DNA of 21,074 bases from Halovenus sp. (GTDB lineage Archaea > Halobacteriota > Halobacteria > Halobacteriales > Haloarculaceae). Position numbers and translations under genes: made by a program. The DNA lies in NCBI GenBank assembly GCA_028275145.1, contig JAQCNG010000218.1, positions 1-21,074 on the forward strand, given 5' to 3'. Every line of letters starts with the position of its first letter. Position 1 is the stretch's first letter. The notes beneath the pieces are model-generated. The model saw nothing but the letters and a program-made list of their open reading frames with translations. It had not been told where the DNA came from and searched no databases. This document shows positions 1 through 6,541 of the stretch, piece after piece.

Positions 1-132
1 GTTTTACTTTCACTCTGTGCCGGGTATTTAAATCACTGCTAGTTGAAGATTGGAAGTGTGATGGCAGCTACTCATCGTCTCGGCTTAGAGCCCGACAAGA
101 AAGGCGGTCGAGATGAATCTCGCCATCACCAC

Positions 133-285
133 CGAGTAGGAGTGGGTCATTCCGAATCCACGCCTGCGGAGACTGCGCTCCCTGCGCGGATGGTCGGCGT
201 CAGCCGAGCATCCGTGAAAAAGCGCGTCGCGGAACCAGGAAGCCCCACCCTCAGCGAGCGCGTCAGCGCGAGCAGGGTGGGGTAG
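133..285 (+). pseudogene. tnpB: C-terminal remnant of an IS200/IS605-family TnpB (IS1341-type)
   Basis: The last ~50 codons read as the tail typical of haloarchaeal TnpB proteins: a segment ESTPAETALPAR, then KKRVAEPGSPTLSERVSASR and a stop inside the terminal hairpin. TnpB is an RNA-guided nuclease carried by IS200/IS605 elements and is normally about 400 residues. Here the RuvC-like catalytic core and the zinc finger are missing, and no continuation of the family is visible between 1 and 132, so the copy is dead. No TnpA gene is present. Base composition in this stretch is less G+C-rich than in the neighbouring genes. Family assignment rests on recalled tail patterns rather than on a catalytic motif, so it is good but not certain. 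The true left limit of the remnant cannot be seen. Confidence 0.68.
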
Positions 286-290
286 TTCAC
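243..290 (+). mobile_element. Right end of an IS1341/IS605-type element with terminal hairpin
   Basis: A perfect 9-bp stem, CCCCACCCT (243-251) with AGGGTGGGG (274-282), encloses a 22-nt loop and is followed by TAGTTCAC. The tnpB stop codon (283-285) lies just after the stem. In haloarchaea this arrangement marks the right end of tnpB-only elements, where the 3' end of tnpB overlaps the guide-like reRNA and the guide would begin just past the end. The likely element boundary is near 290. No matching left end was recognised. Confidence 0.65.
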
Positions 291-465
291 TTTCTGTTAC
301 CGACTTTCGTACGGACGTCCAAACTACGGATACACCACCCGCGCTGCCGCACAGTTCGACGGTTCCTCCCTCTCGCGGGTTGGTGTAACTGCCCGGACCG
401 ACAACGGCAGTCTCTCCCCGCTGCTCGGCCCCCGCCGTGCCCGCGAGCGCGAACAGTATCGTCAC
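291..465 (-). pseudogene. Possible truncated reading frame downstream of the creatininase gene
   Basis: A GTG at 465 opens a reading frame on the minus strand that begins MTILFALAGTAGAEQRGE and runs into the right end of the tnpB remnant near 290. The first ~16 codons are mostly G/C-ending, as in real genes here, but the bias fades later. The start is slightly signal-peptide-like (hydrophobic, then AGA) but has no basic N-terminus. One reading is a gene following the creatininase gene with a GTGA stop/start overlap, later cut by insertion of the element. No family was recognised. The stretch 286-460 otherwise shows no RNA gene or convincing regulatory site. Confidence 0.2.
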
Positions 466-529
466 TCCCAGGCCGGGATCGTCACTCCCAGGCCGGGATC
501 GTCACTCCCAGGCCGGGATCGTCACTCCC
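461..529. repeat. 20-bp tandem repeat, three perfect units plus a partial fourth
   Basis: The plus-strand unit GTCACTCCCAGGCCGGGATC occurs at 461-480, 481-500 and 501-520 without mismatch, and its first 9 bases recur at 521-529. The fourth copy contains the stop codon of the minus-strand creatininase gene. There are no spacers, so it is not a CRISPR array. Read on the minus strand, each unit begins GTGACGATC and every junction creates a GTGA stop/start overlap. Replication slippage at the end of the gene is the simplest origin. Confidence 0.97.
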
Positions 530-1304
530 GGGTCGAGACGTGCTCGCGGGGTAACAGCGCCTCGATGGGTCGGTCGGCGAGCCACTCGGCGAGGTCGACC
601 AGATGCCCGCAGGCGGCCTCGAACAGTTCCGCACCGACCTCCGGCGAGGCGTCTGTCTGGTCCCCCAGCACACCGTTGTCGGTGTTGTCGATGGAGTCGT
701 AGAACGTCCGGGCCCCGTGGACGCGACCGAACCCCTCGTCGACCGCTGTCAGACCGCCGTCGCGGGCCTCCTCGAGGCGGTCCGGGTGCACCAGCTCCTC
801 GTCGAGGTGCCAGACCAGCGACGTCTCCTTCGGGCCACCGTGAGGGCCCGGCGACTCGAAGGCCGCCTCGATGCGCTCCGTGATGCTCTCGTCCCACATC
901 CACTCGATGGCGTACAGTTCGCGGTCGTCGCGGAGTCGCCGGCCGACCTCGCGGAGATGCTCAACGTTGCCGCCGTGGGCGTTGACGTAGACGACGCGGT
1001 CGATGCCGTGCTGGGTCAGATTCCGGGTGACGCTCTCGACGTAGTCCCGGAACGCGGGCGCGTCGGCCCACATCGTCCCGTGGAACTGGCGGTGGTGCGG
1101 GCTGACACCGATAGAGATGGTGGGGGTGCAGAGATAGCCGGTCCGTCGTGCGGCCTCGCGGGCGAACCCCTCGGCGATGAGCGCGTCCGTCGCCTCCGGG
1201 AGGTGCGGGCCGTGTTGCTCGGTCGAACCGACCGGCACCAGCGCCAGCGACTCCTGCTCGAAGTACTCCGCGAGGTCGGGCCAGGCGTACTCACCGAGAT
1301 ACAT
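522..1304 (-). CDS. Creatininase-family metal-dependent amidohydrolase (ArfB/MftE-like)
   Basis: A 260-residue protein of the usual family length. The family's metal-binding residues are visible: GSTEQHGPHLP with Glu29 and His31, Asp40 in EATDALI, His110 in VNAHGGN, and Glu160 in GGPKETS. Members include creatininase, the mycofactocin peptidase MftE, and archaeal ArfB, which deformylates the product of GTP cyclohydrolase III early in F420 and riboflavin synthesis. ArfB is the more natural role in an archaeon, and CofC of the F420 pathway also lies in the window, but sequence reading does not separate the subgroups. The start MYLGEYAWPDL is chosen because it fits the family and lies ~29 bases from a TATA-like box at 1327-1335; a longer frame to 1481 would overlap the divergent gene. 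The 3' end runs into the 20-bp repeat. Confidence 0.85.
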   Translation of the reverse strand: MYLGEYAWPDLAEYFEQESLALVPVGSTEQHGPHLPEATDALIAEGFAREAARRTGYLCTPTISIGVSPHHRQFHGTMWADAPAFRDYVESVTRNLTQHGIDRVVYVNAHGGNVEHLREVGRRLRDDRELYAIEWMWDESITERIEAAFESPGPHGGPKETSLVWHLDEELVHPDRLEEARDGGLTAVDEGFGRVHGARTFYDSIDNTDNGVLGDQTDASPEVGAELFEAACGHLVDLAEWLADRPIEALLPREHVSTRE

Positions 1305-1326
1305 GTCCCAGACCAGGGTGGCAACC

Positions 1327-1335
1327 CATATCAAT
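1327..1335 (-). promoter_or_regulatory. TATA-like box for the creatininase-family gene
   Basis: The minus strand reads ATTGATATG here. Its centre lies about 27-29 bases before the start codon at 1304, the spacing expected for a leaderless haloarchaeal transcript. Confidence 0.45.
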
Positions 1336-1351
1336 CCCCTGTCTGCTGTCC

Positions 1352-1365
1352 CGTTCGGCCGAACG
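1352..1365. promoter_or_regulatory. 14-bp perfect palindrome between divergent promoters
   Basis: CGTTCGGCCGAACG is a perfect palindrome. Its centre (1358.5) is almost midway between the two TATA-like boxes of the divergent genes (about 1331 and 1387). The position suits a dimeric regulator acting on both promoters, but no regulator is identified and the palindrome could be chance in G+C-rich DNA. Confidence 0.4.
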
Positions 1366-1382
1366 CCCTCGCTGTTGCCCAA

Positions 1383-1391
1383 CTTTATGTA
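1383..1391 (+). promoter_or_regulatory. TATA-like box for the DUF655-ksgA-hemK operon
   Basis: CTTTATGTAA-like sequence centred near 1387, about 28 bases before the ATG at 1415, so the first mRNA nucleotide would lie at or near the start codon. Confidence 0.5.
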
Positions 1392-1414
1392 ACCGGTCGA
1401 CGTAGTTACGAGAT

Positions 1415-1984
1415 ATGACCGAGGACGACAGCGACGAGTCGACGGACAAAGAGACGGCGATAGTGCTCGACGTACTTCCACACGGCCGCACCGAGGACGA
1501 CCGGCCGCAGTACGAAAAAGAACCGCTCGCGTTCGTGCTCGACCACGCGGAGTTCACGCTCTACGAGTTGACTCTCGAGGAGGCGGACCTCTCCATCGGT
1601 GACCGACTCGATGTCTACGACAGTTCGGCGGTCAGACGCACCACCGAGATCGACTACGAGGACCTCCCTCGCGGCGCGAGCAGCGAACTCGAGTATGTCA
1701 TCGAGGACCTGGTCGAGGACGAGGAACAGGAGTTTGTCGACTTCTACAACGACGCACAGCCGATCACGCTCCGGCTCCACCAGCTCAACCTCCTGCCCGG
1801 TATCGGCAAGAAACTCCGCAACGACATCCTCGACGCGCGCAAGCGTCGCCCGTTCGAGAGCTTCGAGGACCTCGAGGCACGCATCGACGGGCTCCACAGA
1901 CCCCGCGAGGTGCTCGTCGAGCGCATCATGGAGGAGATCCGTGAGGACGACCTCAAATACTGCATCTTCGCCCGCGAGGAGTAA
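1415..1984 (+). CDS. DUF655 family protein, putative nucleic-acid-binding protein
   Basis: A 189-residue acidic protein. The N-terminal half (about residues 15-75) carries a DUF655-type segment, AIVLDVLPHGRTEDDRPQ and later LSIGDRLDVYD, which looks like a small beta domain. Residues about 118-158 form a helix-hairpin-helix unit with LLPGIGKK at 127-134, a motif that binds nucleic acid backbones. DUF655 proteins are archaeal and usually sit next to ksgA, as here: the stop codon TAA overlaps the next ATG by one base (TAATG), implying translational coupling. A role in RNA binding or ribosome assembly is inferred from fold and neighbours only. In many archaea rpl21e and rpoF lie just upstream of this gene, but here that place is taken by the divergent creatininase gene. 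Confidence 0.9.
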   Translation: MTEDDSDESTDKETAIVLDVLPHGRTEDDRPQYEKEPLAFVLDHAEFTLYELTLEEADLSIGDRLDVYDSSAVRRTTEIDYEDLPRGASSELEYVIEDLVEDEEQEFVDFYNDAQPITLRLHQLNLLPGIGKKLRNDILDARKRRPFESFEDLEARIDGLHRPREVLVERIMEEIREDDLKYCIFAREE

Positions 1985-2874
1985 TGGAGGACCCACACGA
2001 CGGCGACCACCCGGAAGTGAGTCCGGCGTACGGTTCCCGCGACCCCGACGCGCTCCGCGCCCGCGCCGGTGTCCGGGGGAACCCCGACGCCGACCAGCAC
2101 TTTCTGGTCGACGACCGGGTGCTCGACCGCCTGCCCGGGTACGCCGACGGGTTCGACCGCTCGACGGTGCTCGAAATCGGCGGCGGGACGGGCGCGCTGA
2201 CCGACCGCCTGCTCGGGGCCGCCGGGCGGGTGGTCGTCGTGGAGCGGGACCCACGGCTCGCGGCGTTCCTGCGCGAGGAGTTCGCCGCCGCCTGCGAGGC
2301 CGACCGGTTGACTGTTCTCGAAGGGGACGCGCTCGCGGTCGAACTCCCGGCGTTTACGGTCTCGGTGTCGAATCTTCCATACGGGGTTTCGAGCGAGATC
2401 GCGTTCCGTCTGCTGCCCGAGCGCCGGCCGATGGTGGCCACCTTCCAGCGGGAGTTCGCCGAGCGGATGGCCGCCGACCCCGGCAGCTCCGAGTACGGCC
2501 GTCTCTCCGTGACCGCCGGCCACTACGCCGACATCGAGGTGGTCGAGACGGTGCCGCCCGAGGCGTTCGACCCAGAGCCTGCCGTCGAGAGTGCTGTCGT
2601 CCGGGCGCGGCCGCGCCGCCCCGACTACGAGGTGCCCGACGACGAGTTTTTCATGCGGTTCCTGCGCGCGGTGTTCACCCAGCGGCGCAAGACGATGCGC
2701 AACGCCATCCGCAACACGGGCCACATCTCCGGACTCGGCGACCCCGACGCCGTCGTGGCGGCCGCCGACGAGGACCTGATGGGCAGGCGCGCGGGCACCC
2801 TCCCGCCGGCGGTGTTTGCACGACTGACCCGACTCGCCTGGGCACACGGCGACCCCGGGGAGCCGACCGCCTGA
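1984..2874 (+). CDS. rsmA: 16S rRNA adenine N6-dimethyltransferase KsgA/RsmA
   Basis: A 296-residue SAM-dependent methyltransferase that dimethylates the two adjacent adenines in the 3'-terminal hairpin of 16S rRNA during late small-subunit maturation. Visible signatures are DQHFLVD near residue 38, the SAM-binding loop VLEIGGGTGAL (62-72), the acidic end of strand 2 VVVVERDP, GDAL, and the adenine-binding NLPY motif (130-133). The C-terminal lobe contains FMRFLRAVFTQRRKTMRNAI, characteristic of KsgA. It has an N-terminal extension of ~35 residues rich in Asp, Glu and Pro. The start overlaps the stop of the DUF655 gene by one base and the next gene begins four bases after its stop, so the three genes form an operon. 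Confidence 0.96.
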   Translation: MEDPHDGDHPEVSPAYGSRDPDALRARAGVRGNPDADQHFLVDDRVLDRLPGYADGFDRSTVLEIGGGTGALTDRLLGAAGRVVVVERDPRLAAFLREEFAAACEADRLTVLEGDALAVELPAFTVSVSNLPYGVSSEIAFRLLPERRPMVATFQREFAERMAADPGSSEYGRLSVTAGHYADIEVVETVPPEAFDPEPAVESAVVRARPRRPDYEVPDDEFFMRFLRAVFTQRRKTMRNAIRNTGHISGLGDPDAVVAAADEDLMGRRAGTLPPAVFARLTRLAWAHGDPGEPTA

Positions 2875-2878
2875 GCCG

Positions 2879-3502
2879 ATGACCGACGACACCCACGGGG
2901 ACGGTGACACCGGGGACGGCCGACCGCGACTCGCACAGTTGCGCGATGTCGAGACGGTGTACCAGCCGGCGGAGGACTCGCGCCTGCTCGCGGAGACGGC
3001 AACCGATCACGGCGTCGGTTCGGGTGACCTCGTGCTCGACGTGGGGACGGGGTCTGGGTACGTCGCGGCGCGTGTTCGCGAGGAAACGGGTGCCCGGGTG
3101 GTCGGGACAGACATCAGCCCCGACGCGTGCCGACAGGCCAGCGAGGCGGGTGTCAGTGTCGTGCGGGCCAATCTGGTCGCCCCGTTTCGCGACGAGCAGT
3201 TCGATATCGTGGTCTGCAACCCGCCGTACCTGCCGACACCGCCAGACCAGGAGTGGGACGACCCGATGGAGCGGGCGCTCTCGGGCGGCGAGGACGGCCG
3301 GGCGATGGTCGACCCGTTTCTCGCCGCCGTCGGACGGGTGCTCGCACCCGGCGGACAGGTCTACCTGCTGATATCGACGCTCACCGGTCCCGACGCGGTG
3401 CGCGAGACGGCACGGGCGGCGGGGTTCGAGACGGCCGTCGTCGCCACGGAGTCCCAGCCCTTCGAGCGTCTGCTCGTGCTCGAACTGACCGCCGCGGCGT
3501 GA
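2879..3502 (+). CDS. HemK/PrmC-like protein (glutamine N5) methyltransferase, Mtq2-type
   Basis: A 207-residue single-domain methyltransferase. Motifs in order: VYQPAEDS (27-34), typical of the archaeal/eukaryotic HemK2-Mtq2 group, the SAM-binding loop DVGTGSG (54-60), VVGTDIS, and the substrate motif NPPY (114-117). It lacks the N-terminal helical domain of bacterial PrmC, as archaeal forms do. The family methylates the glutamine of the GGQ loop in release factor 1, in archaea usually together with a Trm112 partner, which is not in this window. It starts four bases after the ksgA stop and is the last gene of that operon. Confidence 0.9.
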   Translation: MTDDTHGDGDTGDGRPRLAQLRDVETVYQPAEDSRLLAETATDHGVGSGDLVLDVGTGSGYVAARVREETGARVVGTDISPDACRQASEAGVSVVRANLVAPFRDEQFDIVVCNPPYLPTPPDQEWDDPMERALSGGEDGRAMVDPFLAAVGRVLAPGGQVYLLISTLTGPDAVRETARAAGFETAVVATESQPFERLLVLELTAAA

Positions 3503-3554
3503 CCGAACGCGCGCGCCCGACCCGCTCGTATAACCTGCGGGAATAACAGATAGG

Positions 3555-3563
3555 AAAATATTA
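3555..3563 (+). promoter_or_regulatory. TATA box of the metE operon
   Basis: AAAATATTA lies in a short A+T-rich island between the hemK-like gene and the ATG at 3590, with its centre about 31 bases before the start. Transcription would begin only a few bases upstream of the ATG. This makes the methionine synthase pair a transcription unit separate from the upstream translation operon. Confidence 0.6.
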
Positions 3564-3589
3564 AGTTCAATCATGCCATACCACGGAGT

Positions 3590-4591
3590 ATGCCAGAGAT
3601 AGTGTCGACGACACCCGGCCTGCATCCGTTACCGGACTGGGCAAAAGACGACCTGGAGGACAGAAAGGGCAACCAGCGGGAGGACCTCATCAGCGGTGAC
3701 GAGAGCGGGGAGATCACAGAGATATACGCGACAGCCCGCGAGGAACTCGTCGAAACGCAGGAACTCGCAGGACTCGACAGGGTGGCCGAGGGACAGGGCC
3801 GGTGGGACGACATGCTCGCGCATCCGCTCACCGTCCACGACAGCGTCGAGACGGGCGGGATCGTCCGCTACTACGACAACAACAACTTCTATCGGGACCC
3901 GGTCGTGACAGGTGAGTTGACCCCCGACGGCGACGTCGCAGCGGAACTGGACACCGCCACGGCACACGCCGACAGTCCGGTGCAGGCAGTGCTCCCGGGT
4001 CCGTACTCGCTCGCCGACCTGGCGACAGACGAGCACTACGGCGACGAGGCGGCCTTTCTCGACGGCATCGCCGGGTTTCTCGCCGACGAGGCCGGGGCCT
4101 TTCCGGACGTAGAGACGCTGTTCCTGCTCGAACCGTCGCTGGTCACCAGTCCGCCCGAGACAGACGACGAGCACGAGCGGGTTCCGGATGCAATCGACAC
4201 TGTCGCTGACGTGCTCGACGCCGACGTGGTCGTCTACCCCTACTGGGGTGCGCTGGCGGAGAAGACCTACGCCCACGTGATGGACGCCGACATCGACGCG
4301 CTGGGGTTCGACCTGGTTTCGGCCCCGGACGACAACGTCTACAACGCACAGGAGTACGGCACGCCGGAGGACGTCGCCCTGGGTGTCGTCGACGGGCAGA
4401 ACACCCGTGTCGAGTCGCCGGAGACGGTCCGCGAACGCGTCGAGTGGTTCGACGGTCGAACCCCGCAAAACGACTACGGCCGGGTGTACGCGACGACGAA
4501 CACGGAGACGTTCTACCTGCCGGTGAACCGCTTCGAGGAGAAGATAGACACGCTCGCAACCGCGGCACAACTGACGGAGGTGGAGGCATGA
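3590..4591 (+). CDS. MetE-like methionine synthase paralogue lacking zinc ligands
   Basis: A 333-residue protein with the UROD/MetE-like barrel order and clear resemblance to the gene that follows it: LPGPYSLADLATDEHYGDE (135-153) matches ITGPYTLARWSFNEVYEDE, LLEPSL (179-184) matches IDEPAL, and LGVVDGQNTRVES (264-276) matches LGVVDAHDAEVES. The zinc site is gone: the partner's LHVCYGD is VYPYWGA (215-221), its ELC is DLV, and its DCGLKLLP is NTETFYLP (304-311). It is therefore unlikely to activate homocysteine alone and may act as a partner subunit, perhaps matching the non-catalytic N-terminal half of full-length MetE. Its stop overlaps the next start (ATGA), implying coupled synthesis. The exact role is inferred. 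Confidence 0.85.
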   Translation: MPEIVSTTPGLHPLPDWAKDDLEDRKGNQREDLISGDESGEITEIYATAREELVETQELAGLDRVAEGQGRWDDMLAHPLTVHDSVETGGIVRYYDNNNFYRDPVVTGELTPDGDVAAELDTATAHADSPVQAVLPGPYSLADLATDEHYGDEAAFLDGIAGFLADEAGAFPDVETLFLLEPSLVTSPPETDDEHERVPDAIDTVADVLDADVVVYPYWGALAEKTYAHVMDADIDALGFDLVSAPDDNVYNAQEYGTPEDVALGVVDGQNTRVESPETVRERVEWFDGRTPQNDYGRVYATTNTETFYLPVNRFEEKIDTLATAAQLTEVEA

Positions 4592-5646
4592 CCCGCGAGC
4601 AGTTCCGGCCTGACGACCACGACAACGACCACTTCCTGCTCACGACAGTCGTCGGGTCCTACCCCAAGCCAACGTGGCTCCACCGGGCACGAGACCGGCA
4701 CGAGAACGAGGACAGCAGCTTTGACGACGGGGACTTCCAGGAGGCAAAAGACGACGCGTCGCGGCTCATCACCCACGAGCACGAGCGGGCCGGTATCGAC
4801 GTCGTGGTCGACGGGGAGATGCGGCGCAACGAGATGGTGGAGTACTTTGCGGGCCGCATCGACGGTTACGAGTTCAACGGGCCGGTGAAGGTCTGGGGGC
4901 ACAACTACTTCGACAAGCCGAGCGTCGTCGACGAGGTGGCCTACGACGAGGAGTGGCTGGTCTCCGAGTACGAGTTCACCGCCGACGCCGCCACACGTCC
5001 GGTGAAGGTGCCGATCACCGGTCCGTACACGCTCGCGCGCTGGTCGTTCAACGAGGTCTACGAGGACGAGGAGACGCTGGCCTACGACCTCGCGGACCTG
5101 GTCAACGAGGAGATCGAGGCACTCGTCGAGGCGGGCGCGCGGTACATCCAGATCGACGAACCCGCGCTGGCGACGACACCCGACGACCACGCAATCGTCG
5201 GCGAGTGTCTCGAACGCATCACTGCGGACGTCCCCGACGACGTGCGCCTTGGACTGCACGTCTGCTACGGCGACTACTCGCGCATCTACCCCGAGATTCT
5301 GGAGTTTCCCGTCGACGAACTCGACGTCGAACTCTGCAACGGTGACTACGAGCAACTGGACGTGTTCAAACAGCCACCGTTCACGAAGGACCTCGCGCTC
5401 GGCGTGGTCGACGCCCACGACGCCGAGGTCGAGTCCGTTGCCGAGATAAAGGAAAACATCGAGCGCGGCCTGGAGATTGTGCCGCCCGAGCGGTTGACAG
5501 TCAGCCCCGACTGCGGGCTGAAGCTGCTCCCCCGGGAGGTGGCCTACCAGAAGATGGCAAACCTGGTGACCGCCGCCCGCGAGGTGGAGGCCGAACTCGA
5601 TGCCGGCACGGTCGAGATTGCCGCGCCACAGGCGACCGCGGACTAA
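4588..5646 (+). CDS. metE: Methionine synthase, catalytic MetE-type domain
   Basis: A 352-residue protein corresponding to the catalytic C-terminal half of cobalamin-independent methionine synthase, which transfers a methyl group to homocysteine. It opens with TTVVGSYPKP (19-28), typical of stand-alone core MetE proteins. The zinc ligands are all present: His224 and Cys226 in LHVCYGD, Glu248 in VELCNGD, and Cys309 in SPDCGLK. The substrate-binding IDEPAL occurs at 189-194. The folate-binding N-terminal half of long MetE is absent. In archaea such core enzymes may use a donor other than triglutamyl folate, so the methyl donor here is open. The start is the ATG that overlaps the upstream stop by four bases; an in-frame extension upstream would lie inside that gene. 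Confidence 0.92.
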   Translation: MTREQFRPDDHDNDHFLLTTVVGSYPKPTWLHRARDRHENEDSSFDDGDFQEAKDDASRLITHEHERAGIDVVVDGEMRRNEMVEYFAGRIDGYEFNGPVKVWGHNYFDKPSVVDEVAYDEEWLVSEYEFTADAATRPVKVPITGPYTLARWSFNEVYEDEETLAYDLADLVNEEIEALVEAGARYIQIDEPALATTPDDHAIVGECLERITADVPDDVRLGLHVCYGDYSRIYPEILEFPVDELDVELCNGDYEQLDVFKQPPFTKDLALGVVDAHDAEVESVAEIKENIERGLEIVPPERLTVSPDCGLKLLPREVAYQKMANLVTAAREVEAELDAGTVEIAAPQATAD

Positions 5647-5770
5647 CCTTCTACACCCAGCGTCGACGCGCACGCCGGCGTCTCACTTTGGTCGAGACTG
5701 TCTGTTCTCTCTGCGTTCGGTAATACGCGTTCTCTGTTCGTTCAGGTTGGTCGGCGCTCCGGACAGCAAC

Positions 5771-5798
5771 CCCGACGGGGCCCGCGAGCCCTGTCGGG
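5771..5798 (-). terminator. Strong hairpin directly after the stop of the 5799-6383 gene
   Basis: An 11-bp stem (5771-5781 with 5788-5798, one G-T pair) closes a 6-nt loop. It begins on the minus strand immediately after the TAA stop codon (5801-5799). The stop is also the centre of a 12-bp palindrome, CGGGTTAACCCG (5795-5806), which could form an alternative pairing. It lies between two convergent transcripts. A role in termination, 3'-end protection or processing is inferred; archaeal terminators usually depend on U tracts, and none follows directly. Confidence 0.5.
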
Positions 5799-6383
5799 TT
5801 AACCCGAGATGAAATCGTTATCGCGCCAGTCGACACCGTCGTCACCGCCGTCGCTGCTGGGGTCCTCGGCGACAGTCACCGACGCCGGGTGTCGCTCGCC
5901 GTCGACGATGCGGGTCGCCTCGATATCCTCGTTGTTGACGGCAACGGCGGTCAACGTTCCCTTCTCGGCGCGCTCTGCGATGGCACACAGCACCTCGAAC
6001 ATCGCGTACTGCAGCGCCGTGTTCTGGAGGACGGTCTCGCGGTCACCCTTGAAACAGGCGTACTCGACGAGCTCTGACTCGATCTCCTCCTCCTCGTCGA
6101 GTGTGCCCCACTGCGGGCCGGGACCGCCGTGTGGTGGGCCGCGCTCGTCGGGGTCCTCCTCGTACACCCGGTTCTCGGAGACGCTCGCCTTTAGCTGTGC
6201 TGTCGGCGTGTACTTGCTGATGCTGTTGTCCGCGGGGACTGCGCTGATAATCAGCGTGTTGTTTCGCCTCGTTATCTCCACGTCGTCGATTTTGGCGGGC
6301 AGGTCGGGTTCCTCGAAGTACTCGTAGACGTCTTCCAGGGGCAGTTCCAGCGTCGAATGTAGTCTGTATACGCGACGTGTCAT
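5799..6383 (-). CDS. Haloarchaeal protein of unknown function
   Basis: A 194-residue acidic soluble protein with no signal peptide or membrane segment; I do not recognise a characterised family. The N-terminal part (MTRRVYRLHSTLELPLEDVY, then VEITRRNNTLIISAVP and STPTAQLKASV-like strands, 1-70) looks like a compact alpha/beta domain. A linker rich in Asp, Glu, Pro and Gly (75-104) follows, then a mainly helical part, EYACFKGDRETVLQNTALQYAMFEVLCAIAERAEKG (about 108-142), and a charged tail. The start MTRRVY is chosen over an ATG four codons upstream (6395); either is possible. The gene is divergent from the PHP gene, with 183 bases between them, and convergent with metE. It ends at a strong hairpin. 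Confidence 0.8.
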   Translation of the reverse strand: MTRRVYRLHSTLELPLEDVYEYFEEPDLPAKIDDVEITRRNNTLIISAVPADNSISKYTPTAQLKASVSENRVYEEDPDERGPPHGGPGPQWGTLDEEEEIESELVEYACFKGDRETVLQNTALQYAMFEVLCAIAERAEKGTLTAVAVNNEDIEATRIVDGERHPASVTVAEDPSSDGGDDGVDWRDNDFISG

Positions 6384-6530
6384 GGTTACTGGCATTGACT
6401 TCGGTCCACCGCCCTGCGTTGTGACCGAATGGTCGGCTGTAACTAAGCGACCCACGCATAAGTCACCTACGGCCCGTCGTCGACAGTCCGGTGCGGGCGG
6501 GCCGGACGGCACCTGCCTGCGGTCGGTCTG

Positions 6531-6541
6531 GATAGTTTTTT
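6531..6541 (+). promoter_or_regulatory. T-rich promoter element of the PHP gene
   Basis: GATAGTTTTTT lies about 31 bases before the GTG at 6567, in the position of a TATA box for a leaderless transcript. It supports GTG 6567 as start rather than the in-frame TTG at 6540, which lies at the promoter itself. An inverted repeat GTCCGG (6486-6491) / CCGGAC (6502-6507) lies upstream. Nothing else was recognised in the 183-base divergent region. Confidence 0.45.

Noticed and set aside
1..290. A complete insertion sequence at the left edge
   Set aside because: Only the last ~50 codons of TnpB and one end are recognisable; the catalytic core and a left end are missing.
461..529. Short repeats that could be taken for a CRISPR array
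   Set aside because: The units are directly adjacent with no spacers, and no cas gene is present.
437..883. Arg/Pro-rich plus-strand frame over the repeat and creatininase 3' end
   Set aside because: Extreme composition and no motifs; it is a shadow of the minus-strand gene.
1305..1481. Longer N-terminus for the creatininase-family protein
   Set aside because: It would cross both divergent promoters and overlap the DUF655 gene, and the added residues do not match the family.
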